Source: Planctomycetota bacterium (GTDB lineage Bacteria; Planctomycetota; Phycisphaerae; UBA1845). Taken from it: a stretch of 38,778 nt of DNA. The translations under genes and the position numbers were made by a program. Numbering within the stretch: position 1 is the stretch's first letter; each line of letters opens with the position of its first letter. The notes under the pieces are model-generated. The model had not been told where the DNA came from and searched no databases. It saw nothing but the letters and a program-made list of their open reading frames with translations. The stretch covers positions 1-38,778 of the forward strand of contig JAKQDH010000031.1 in assembly GCA_029558835.1 (NCBI GenBank), given 5' to 3'. Shown here one piece after another: positions 16,353 through 23,247 of this stretch.

Positions 16353-17375
16353 ATGCTGACGATCGACGGATCATTCGGTGAAGGCGGCGGGCAGATCCTC
16401 CGCACCGCGCTCGCCTTGTCGCTGTTGACCGGGCAACCGCTGCGTCTCGAACGCATCCGCGCGCGGCGGGAGAAGCCCGGCCTGCGGCAGCAACACTTGA
16501 CGGCCGTGAACGCGGCGACCCAGATCAGCGGCGCCCGCGTCACTGGAGCCGCGCTGACCTCCCAGACGCTCACGTTCGAGCCAGGCCGCGTTCAACCCGG
16601 TGCGTACGAGTTCGACGTCGGCACGGCCGGCAGCACGACGCTGGTGCTGCAAACGATCCTGCCGCCCCTGTTGCTCGCTGACCGTCCCAGCACGCTGGTG
16701 CTGAAGGGCGGCACCCACAACCCGCTGGCCCCGCCCTTCGACTTTCTCGAACAGGCGTTTCTGCCGCTGGTCGAGCGGATGGGACCGAGCGTGCAGGTGC
16801 GGCTGGAGCGTTGCGGCTTCTACCCGGCCGGCGGCGGCATCGTCACTGTTCGCGTCGAGCCCGTGGCGCGGCTCGCGCCGCTGGACCTGCGCGAGCGGGG
16901 ACGCCTGCATGGCATCCGCGCCCGAGCCCTGGTGGCCCGCTTGCCGCGGCACATCGCCGAACGCGAGCTTCAGACCGTCCGCGCGGGCCTGGGCCTGAAT
17001 GACGAGCAGCTTGAGGTAGTGGACATCGCCGACACCGCAGGCCCGGGCAACGTCGTGACGATTGCCGTGGCGAGCGCCGAGGTGACCGAAGTCTTCACCG
17101 GTTTCGGTATTCGCGGCCGGCCGGCCGAACGCGTCGCCCAGGAGGTCGTCCGACAGGTACGCGACTACCTTGACGCCGGCGTCCCGGTCGGACCGTACTT
17201 GGCCGATCAACTGCTGCTGCCGTTGGCCCTCGCCGGCGGCGGCGCGCTGCTCACCGTGCCGCCTACTCCCCACAGCACCACCAACATCGAAGTCATTCGA
17301 CGGTTGGTGCCCGTCAGCATCACGGCCGCCCAGGTTGACGAACGCGCCTGCTTGCTCGAGGTGGCCAACCGCTGA
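16353..17375 (+). CDS. rtcA: RNA 3'-terminal phosphate cyclase
   Basis: A 340-residue enzyme that converts an RNA 3'-phosphate to a 2',3'-cyclic phosphate using ATP. It opens with the family hallmark IDGSFGEGGGQILRTALALS, then REKPGLRQQHLTAV and FYPAGGGIV. Near the C-terminus DQLLLPLALAGGG precedes HSTTNIEVI; His307 in that motif corresponds to the adenylated catalytic histidine of the family. The length is standard. ATG 16353 has GGAG 5 bases upstream; a GTG one codon earlier is possible. The RNA ligase RtcB and the RtcR regulator, often neighbours, are not in the window, so it stands alone. It ends 42 bp from the convergent phosphorylase gene. Confidence 0.95.
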   Translation: MLTIDGSFGEGGGQILRTALALSLLTGQPLRLERIRARREKPGLRQQHLTAVNAATQISGARVTGAALTSQTLTFEPGRVQPGAYEFDVGTAGSTTLVLQTILPPLLLADRPSTLVLKGGTHNPLAPPFDFLEQAFLPLVERMGPSVQVRLERCGFYPAGGGIVTVRVEPVARLAPLDLRERGRLHGIRARALVARLPRHIAERELQTVRAGLGLNDEQLEVVDIADTAGPGNVVTIAVASAEVTEVFTGFGIRGRPAERVAQEVVRQVRDYLDAGVPVGPYLADQLLLPLALAGGGALLTVPPTPHSTTNIEVIRRLVPVSITAAQVDERACLLEVANR

Positions 17376-17417
17376 GCCGACACCGCCGGAGGCGCGGAAT
17401 CGTCCCGTACGGCATGT

Positions 17418-19979
17418 CTACCCCCAGTGGATGAGTCCCAGACTGTGGCGGCAGGGAACCGCGGGATGGCTGGGCAGCACGCGCACGGCAAAGCCGTGGC
17501 GTCCAGGCGTCCCGCAGGGCAGTTCGCCCCGATACACACACACGCTGCCCTCGGCCGTGGAGTCCAGCAGCATTGGCGTCACCTGCCCCCGCGTGATCTC
17601 GCCGGTGCCGTTCATCGGTCCGTGGTAAAGCTCGACGGCCACGTCGCGCGGCGGCACTTCGCCGAGGTTGACGCGGGCGGTCACGACGATGGTATCGCCC
17701 ACGGAATGGGTGCCGTGGGCGACGGCCTCCACGTTCTCGATGCGGATGCGGCCCCAGCGCTGGGCGATCTGGCGTTTCCAGTCGGCCAGTTCGCGCGAGG
17801 CCGCGTGCCCGTTGGCCGTCAGCCGCTGGGAGCAGACGGCCGCCGGGATGTAGAAGCCCAGGGTGTAATCGCGGAGCATCCGGTTCGCACTGAACTGCGC
17901 GCAGCACGTGCGGATCGACGACTTCATGATCGCCAGCCAGCGGCGCGGCACCCCGTCCGCGCCGCGCTCGAAGAAGGCCGGGATGATCTCGTTCTCCAGC
18001 AGGTCGTACAGCGACTCCGCCTCGGCATGGGTCTGGTACTCGGGGTCGGTGTAGTCGGTATGGGTGCCGATGGCCCAGCCGTTGGTGCCGTCGTAGGCCT
18101 CGGGCCACCAGCCATCCAGCACCGAGAAGTTGATGCCGCCGTTGGGGGCGACCTTCATGCCGCTGGTGCCGCTGGCCTCGAGCATCTTCACCGGGTTATT
18201 GAGCCACACGTCCACGCCCTGCACCAGCATGCGGGCGATGCCCATGGAGTAATCCTCCAGGAAGACCACGCGTTTGCGGATGCTGGGCTTGCGGGCGTAC
18301 TGGATGATCTTCTTGATGAGGTCCTTGCCGATCTCATCGCGCGGATGGGCCTTGCCGGCAAAGACGAACTGGATGGGACGCTCCTCGTTCGTCAGCATCG
18401 CCTCCATGCGCTCCTGGTTGTGCAAGAAGAGCGTCGCCCGTTTGTAGGGGGCGAAGCGCCGGGCGAAGCCGATGGTCAGGGCTTCCGGGTTGAGCACCTG
18501 TTCGGCCGCCTCGATCTCCGCCGGCGAAGCGCCCCGCCGCGCAAACTGCTGGCGCAGTCGCTCGCGGGTCTCCGCCACCAGACCTTCGCGCAGCCGTTCC
18601 TGCGCCCGCCACAGTTCCGCGTCCGGGATACGCTTGACCCGCTCCCACACATCGGTGTCGTTCGGATCACCCGCCCAGCCCGGACCCAGGTAACGCTCGA
18701 AAAGGCGCGCCATCTCCATCGACTGCCACGTCCGAATGTGAATGCCGTTGGTGACCGACAGAATGGGCACCTCATCCACCGGAATCTGCCGCCAGAGCGG
18801 GTGCCACATTCGCCGGGCCACGCTGGCGTGCAGCTTGCTCACGCCGTTGCAACTGCTGGCCAGACGCAAGGCGAGAATCGCCATCGAAAACGGCTCCCGC
18901 TCGCGCGTCGGCTCGAGCTGCCCCAACGCCAGCAATTCCGGCACCGAGAGACCCAGGTCCTTCGCCATCCGCCCCAGGTACCGCTCCACCAGGTCCGCCG
19001 GAAATGTATCGATGCCCGCCGGGACCGGGGTATGCGTTGTGAACAGGGTGGAGCCCGCCACCGCCTCACGCGCCTCGGCAAACGAAAGCCCCTCGCCCTG
19101 CACCATCTCCCGCACCCGTTCGAGGGCGAGGAACGCCGAGTGCCCCTCGTTCATGTGGAAGACGTCCGCCTGGCAGCCGACCGCGCGCAAAGCCCGCACC
19201 CCGCCGAAGCCCAGGACAAGTTCCTGCCGAATGCGCATGTGCTGATCGCCACCGTAAAGCTGCCCCGCGATCTGCCGATCCTCGGGGGTATTCTCCGGCA
19301 GGTCCGTGTCCAGAAAGTACAGCGGCACACGACCCACCTGCGCCAGCCAGATCTGCGCGCGGGCAACGTGATCCCCAATGGGGATCTCCACCCTTCGCGG
19401 CTGGCCGGCATCATCACGCACCAGCGTCAACGGCACGTTGTGCAGGTCTACCGGGGGGTACTCCTCGAACTGCCGGCCTTCGTGCGATAACCGCTGATGG
19501 AAGTAGCCTTGCCGGTACAGCAGGGTTACGCCGACCAGTGGCACCCCGAGGTCGCTGGCCGACTTCAGGTGGTCGCCGGCCAGCACACCGAGTCCCCCGG
19601 CGTACAGAGGCAGGCACTCGTGCAGTCCGAACTCCGCCGAGAAATAGGCGATCGTGCGGCCCTTGAGCTGCGGGTAGTTCAGCTCAAACCACGTCTTCTC
19701 GCTCATCTCCTGCTCGAACGCCTCCATGACGTGATCCAGGTGAGCGAGAAATGCCGGGTCCTCCGAGGCGTGCTTCAACCGACCCTGATCGACCGAATGC
19801 AGCAGGTGGACGGGGTTCTGCTCCAACTGCACCCACAGGCCCGGATCCAGCCGGCGGAACAGGTCCTGAGCATCCGGATTCCAAGTCCACCACAGATTGG
19901 TCGCGAGTGTACGCAACCGCTCTAGGGACTTCGGGATGGTCGGGAGAACGGTAAATTCTCTGACGGTGTACATATTCAT
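17418..19979 (-). CDS. glgP: Alpha-glucan (glycogen) phosphorylase
   Basis: An 853-residue GT35 enzyme that releases glucose-1-phosphate from glycogen-type glucans. It has the N-terminal region of the alpha-glucan phosphorylase subfamily (LATNLWWTWNPDAQDLF), then AYFSAEFGLHECLPLYAGGLGVLAGDH split by family-typical spacing, FHMNEGHSAFLALE and HTPVPAG. The pyridoxal-phosphate site is EASGTSGMKV with Lys609, followed by NGGINFSVLDGWW. The family lacks the allosteric phosphorylation sites of the animal enzyme. The gene is alone on its strand, convergent with rtcA. No other glycogen gene is in the window. Start at 19979 (MNMYTVREF); an internal ATG two codons later is as likely. Confidence 0.93.
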   Translation of the reverse strand: MNMYTVREFTVLPTIPKSLERLRTLATNLWWTWNPDAQDLFRRLDPGLWVQLEQNPVHLLHSVDQGRLKHASEDPAFLAHLDHVMEAFEQEMSEKTWFELNYPQLKGRTIAYFSAEFGLHECLPLYAGGLGVLAGDHLKSASDLGVPLVGVTLLYRQGYFHQRLSHEGRQFEEYPPVDLHNVPLTLVRDDAGQPRRVEIPIGDHVARAQIWLAQVGRVPLYFLDTDLPENTPEDRQIAGQLYGGDQHMRIRQELVLGFGGVRALRAVGCQADVFHMNEGHSAFLALERVREMVQGEGLSFAEAREAVAGSTLFTTHTPVPAGIDTFPADLVERYLGRMAKDLGLSVPELLALGQLEPTREREPFSMAILALRLASSCNGVSKLHASVARRMWHPLWRQIPVDEVPILSVTNGIHIRTWQSMEMARLFERYLGPGWAGDPNDTDVWERVKRIPDAELWRAQERLREGLVAETRERLRQQFARRGASPAEIEAAEQVLNPEALTIGFARRFAPYKRATLFLHNQERMEAMLTNEERPIQFVFAGKAHPRDEIGKDLIKKIIQYARKPSIRKRVVFLEDYSMGIARMLVQGVDVWLNNPVKMLEASGTSGMKVAPNGGINFSVLDGWWPEAYDGTNGWAIGTHTDYTDPEYQTHAEAESLYDLLENEIIPAFFERGADGVPRRWLAIMKSSIRTCCAQFSANRMLRDYTLGFYIPAAVCSQRLTANGHAASRELADWKRQIAQRWGRIRIENVEAVAHGTHSVGDTIVVTARVNLGEVPPRDVAVELYHGPMNGTGEITRGQVTPMLLDSTAEGSVCVYRGELPCGTPGRHGFAVRVLPSHPAVPCRHSLGLIHWG

Positions 19980-20238
19980 TGCTCACTGAAGGCCAACGTG
20001 CCCACCCGTGCGTAGCGGCGCCTATGCATATAATCGCCCGCTTGGCGGTACCGAGTACAGGACATTCTCGCGCAGCTACCGGCCCCTCCGACCCACGCCC
20101 GGCCGTGCCCAGCTCCGTCATCTTAGTCCCCCGCACACTCGTTACCAGTGCCACCCTGCCCTGCCACGCCAGGTGTGCCACAGAGGCTCGGGCGAGGGCA
20201 ACATCCGGACCGGAGGGGGAGCGGGATTGCCCCGGGGG
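19980..20238. other. Gap between the c-di-AMP synthase gene and the phosphorylase gene
   Basis: 259 bp. Nothing coding is seen. A TATAAT-like stretch (ATATAATCGCCC) near 20030 is on the plus strand with no gene after it. The reverse strand reads GATTATATG and could serve the phosphorylase gene. Confidence 0.45.
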
Positions 20239-21159
20239 CTAGATCTGGGGCGGTCCCGACGTGGTGTGCTTGCGCCGCCAGGCGGGCTCGATGTCGGTGA
20301 TCATCATGCCGCGGCGCCAGACGCGTACGTTGCCCGTGGATTGCGAGATGGTGATGGAAATGCTGCGGGTGCTGGCGGTGATGGCGGCGGCCGTAGCGTG
20401 CCGTGAGCCGAGGCCGGGGGGCAGGGTCTCCCCGGCCAGGGCGGGCCGGAGGATCGTGCCCGCCGACACCACGACGCCGTTGCCCTTGAGGATGAACGCC
20501 CCGTCCAGCTTGGCCAGCTCCTTGAGCGTTTCCACCATGCTGTCGTCGAGGATGTTACGTTCCTTCTCGGTGTAGCCCTTGAAAGGGTTGATGCGCCCGG
20601 GCAGGCAGTACTTCTGGACCTCGCGGTAGTCCCCGATGACGAAGAGCGCGCCGAGGGGTTTGCCCTCGCGTCCTTCGTTGGCCAGCTCCAGGGAGAGCGT
20701 CAGGGCCCGCTCAAACACGACGCGGCGGATGTGTTCGGTCAGCTTGGGTTGCCCAACGGTCTGGAACAGCTCATGCTCGGCGCCGACGCGCATGACGACG
20801 GCGGTGTCCAGCCCCTGCTCGACCACGCCGGTCAGAAAGACGAACACGTCGCCCGGCTGGAGCACCTGTTGCGACAGGGCCAGCAGGGTGGCCATCTTGA
20901 CCTGGTCCATCCGTGTCAGATCAAAGGCGGGGGCGCGAACGACGCGGGCCCCGATGTCGCGCGCCCGCTGCTCTTCCTGCTCGTTGCGGGCGACGAGCAC
21001 CAGTTCGGTGGGTGGCTGCAGCGCGGCCTGCAGGGCGGGCAGGTCGCCAATGGCGTGGACGTAGCTGAACAGCGCTCGGGCATTGACCGACTGGGCGGTC
21101 CGCACGCCGGTGTCAATGACAATGCTGCTGAACTCGCCGTCGCGTTTGGGCGTAGACAC
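20239..21159 (-). CDS. Diadenylate cyclase with N-terminal pyruvate-kinase-C-like domain (DacZ-like)
   Basis: A 306-residue protein predicted to make c-di-AMP from two ATP. The C-terminal DAC domain carries DGAFILKGNGVVVSAG (Asp219 in DGA) and GLGSRHATAAAITASTRSIS (Arg253-His254 in the RH motif), followed by ITISQSTGNVRV. The N-terminal about 150 residues (VIDTGVRTAQSVNARALFSY, TELVLVARNEQEEQ, GDVFVFLTGVVEQGLDT) resemble the alpha/beta C-terminal domain of pyruvate kinase. That order is known from archaeal DacZ, unlike DisA (helix-hairpin-helix) or CdaA (membrane helices). I prefer GTG 21159, because a promoter on this strand predicts a start of transcription near 21195; a longer frame from GTG 21228 would begin upstream of it. 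The protein should be cytoplasmic. Confidence 0.85.
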   Translation of the reverse strand: MSTPKRDGEFSSIVIDTGVRTAQSVNARALFSYVHAIGDLPALQAALQPPTELVLVARNEQEEQRARDIGARVVRAPAFDLTRMDQVKMATLLALSQQVLQPGDVFVFLTGVVEQGLDTAVVMRVGAEHELFQTVGQPKLTEHIRRVVFERALTLSLELANEGREGKPLGALFVIGDYREVQKYCLPGRINPFKGYTEKERNILDDSMVETLKELAKLDGAFILKGNGVVVSAGTILRPALAGETLPPGLGSRHATAAAITASTRSISITISQSTGNVRVWRRGMMITDIEPAWRRKHTTSGPPQI

Positions 21160-21179
21160 GTTCCTGCTCGTCGTCGCCG

Positions 21180-21209
21180 TTGGAGACCTGCATGCCCCCG
21201 GACTATACT
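21180..21209 (+). promoter_or_regulatory. Promoter for the AMMECR1-like gene, probably leaderless
   Basis: TTGGAG at 21180-21185, an 18-base spacer, and TATACT at 21204-21209. Transcription would start 7-8 bases after the -10, at or next to the ATG at 21217, implying a leaderless mRNA. No Shine-Dalgarno is needed or present. Confidence 0.5.
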
Positions 21210-21230
21210 GGGGCCCATGACCGGTCACAA
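21202..21230 (-). promoter_or_regulatory. Promoter for the c-di-AMP synthase gene
   Basis: Read on the minus strand: TTGTGA (21230-21225), a 17-base spacer, and TATAGT (21207-21202). The -10 overlaps the -10 of the divergent gene by four bases, so the two polymerases cannot bind at the same time. Confidence 0.5.
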
Positions 21231-23016
21231 GTTTATCGGCAGCTTGGCGGGAACAGTCGCGGCCATGCTGGCAGCGGGTGTCCTGGCCCAGGCGGCGACG
21301 CCGTTACCGGAGCCGAGCATACCCGTTCTGTCGGAGGCCCACCGCGGCTTCCTGGCGCAGCTAACACGGCGAACCCTGCGGGAGGCCGTCCTGGGACGCG
21401 ACAAGTACGAGCCGCCGTACGTGCCGGAGGCGCTGCGGTCCCAGTCGGCCGAGATGATTGTACGGCTCCGCGAGGGCGGGTACCTGCTGGCGGCCGGCGT
21501 GGGTGGTCCCGCCCCGGTGGCGGAGGCCACCCGCAATGCCGCTCTGGCCGCCGCCGAGGAGTGGCTTCGGCGGGGCGGCGATCGGCTCGACCAACTGCGT
21601 CTGCTGGGTGAGTTGCTGGTGGAGATCGAGGCGGCCGGGCCCGCCCAGGCGCTGAACATTGACGTGGACTGGACCTCGCCCGGGGCCGTCGATCCGTACC
21701 TGGAGCCGGGTGTCCACGGGGTGATGCTCGAGCGCGGCCGGCTGCGCCACAGCGTCTGCCCGACGGAGTTCTACACCAGCGACATGGCTCTCTACGACGC
21801 ACTGACCACGCTGGCGCAGAAGCTGGCGAGCGACCCCTCGCAGATCGGGCACATTCGGCTCTCCCGCTTCCGGACGGTGCATTGGTACCAGACACCAGGC
21901 GCCGAGGGCGTGGTTTCCTTGCACCGCGGACTGCAGGTGTTGCCGCCGCAGCGCGTGACGCGCGACGCCCTCGACGCGGCCGTCCGGGAGTTGGCGCGGT
22001 ACATGGTCTACCGCCAACAAACCAACGGGCACTTCAGTTACCAGTACGAACCTGCTTTGGACGTCTACAGCGAGAGCGACAATCCGGTCCGGCAGGCGGG
22101 GGCGACGCTGGCGCTGTGTGTGTACGCGCGGCACGGCGGCGAGGCGGCGGTCAGGCCGGCGGCCGACAAGGCCCTGCAATATCACCTCGCCCGTCTGACC
22201 GACTTTGCGGCCGCCGCGGACAGCGCGTACATCGCCACACCGGACGGAAACCATAAGCTGGGCGTGACGGCGCTGATTGCCCTGGCGCTCGCGGAGCACC
22301 CGGAAGACGCACGGCAGTCGGCCACCCGCGACCGTCTCGTGCGGGCTATGCTTAAGCTCCAGCAGCCGTCGGGGATGTTCCTAACCGCGTTCTCCCCCGA
22401 CGTGCAGATTGACGCGCAGGACTACTTTCCCGGCGAGGCGTTGTTGGCGCTGGCGCGGGCGTATGAGCGAAATCCCTCGGCCGACATCCTGACGGCGTTT
22501 GATCGCGCGCTCGATTTCTACCGCGAGTATTTCGAGCAGCAGCCCTCGCCGGCGTTCGTGCCTTGGCAGGTGCAGGCGTTTGCGACCATGGCGCGACAGA
22601 CCAAGCGGCAGGACTACGCCGAATACGTGTTCCGCCTGACGGATTGGCTGGCGGGGCAGCAGCTCTCCCAGGCCAGTTGTCCCTGGCCGGAGTTGTGGGG
22701 CGGGGTGGCCTCCTCTCAGGTCGGTCGCGCGGGCGTGGCCACCGCGTCCTACCTCGAAGGCTTCACGGATGCCCTGGCGCTCGCCCAGTTCGTCGGGGAC
22801 GGCGAGCGCGTGAGGCGTTATCAAGAGCTGGTGCGCGCGGCGGCGCGTTTCGTGCTCCAGTTGCAGGTTCGGGCGGAGGAGGCGTACTACATCCGCAGCC
22901 CACAGGATGCGGTCGGCGGGATTCGCACGAACCCGGCGCTGAATCTGCTGCGCATCGACCATTGCCAGCATGCGCTGCTCGGCTTGCTCAAGACGCGGCA
23001 GGTTTTGTATCCGTAG
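21217..23016 (+). CDS. Exported AMMECR1-like / alpha-toroid (six-hairpin-like) protein
   Basis: A 599-residue protein with an N-terminal signal peptide (about 1-26: positive start, hydrophobic core, VLAQA cleavage). Residues about 40-240 follow the AMMECR1 pattern: a helix with ARRTLREAVLG-like spacing, a NAALAAAEEW helix, a hydrophobic strand LLGELLVEIEA, then EPGVHGVMLERGRLRHSVCPTEF. Residues about 250-599 are a chain of helical pairs (AVRELARYMVYRQQTNGHFSYQYEP, AGATLALCVYARHGGE, ALIALALAEHPEDARQ, LLALARAYERNP) with NGHF and GMF turns, as in terpene-cyclase-like or (alpha/alpha)6 barrels. AMMECR1 proteins are usually small and cytoplasmic, so this fusion and its export are unusual. The start was chosen by the signal peptide and the adjacent promoter. 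Enzymatic role unknown. A conserved WPELWGGVASSQVGRAGVAT may mark a functional loop. Confidence 0.6.
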   Translation: MTGHKFIGSLAGTVAAMLAAGVLAQAATPLPEPSIPVLSEAHRGFLAQLTRRTLREAVLGRDKYEPPYVPEALRSQSAEMIVRLREGGYLLAAGVGGPAPVAEATRNAALAAAEEWLRRGGDRLDQLRLLGELLVEIEAAGPAQALNIDVDWTSPGAVDPYLEPGVHGVMLERGRLRHSVCPTEFYTSDMALYDALTTLAQKLASDPSQIGHIRLSRFRTVHWYQTPGAEGVVSLHRGLQVLPPQRVTRDALDAAVRELARYMVYRQQTNGHFSYQYEPALDVYSESDNPVRQAGATLALCVYARHGGEAAVRPAADKALQYHLARLTDFAAAADSAYIATPDGNHKLGVTALIALALAEHPEDARQSATRDRLVRAMLKLQQPSGMFLTAFSPDVQIDAQDYFPGEALLALARAYERNPSADILTAFDRALDFYREYFEQQPSPAFVPWQVQAFATMARQTKRQDYAEYVFRLTDWLAGQQLSQASCPWPELWGGVASSQVGRAGVATASYLEGFTDALALAQFVGDGERVRRYQELVRAAARFVLQLQVRAEEAYYIRSPQDAVGGIRTNPALNLLRIDHCQHALLGLLKTRQVLYP

Positions 23017-23247
23017 CAGGACTTCGGTCGCCGGGTGAGGGACTTCACCGCGTTGCCCCGCGCGGCTGACGCAGGGAACGGAGGATAACCGCATCGGGTG
23101 GCGTGCTTTTCCGCGACGATGGTCCTGGCCACACACGCTCCAGTGGGCGACGCCCCCACATAGCGTTCACCAGTCCCCCAGGTCCAAAGGACTTGGGCCA
23201 CCCGCTTGCGGCTGAGAGTATGGGCACGCACCGGAGTCACCGCCGTT

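Noticed and set aside
17427..19490. A 687-codon plus-strand frame opposite the phosphorylase
   Set aside because: Antisense to a confidently identified gene, with no recognisable domain.
20028..20036. TATAAT-like sequence on the plus strand near 20030
   Set aside because: No gene follows on that strand, and no -35 is present.
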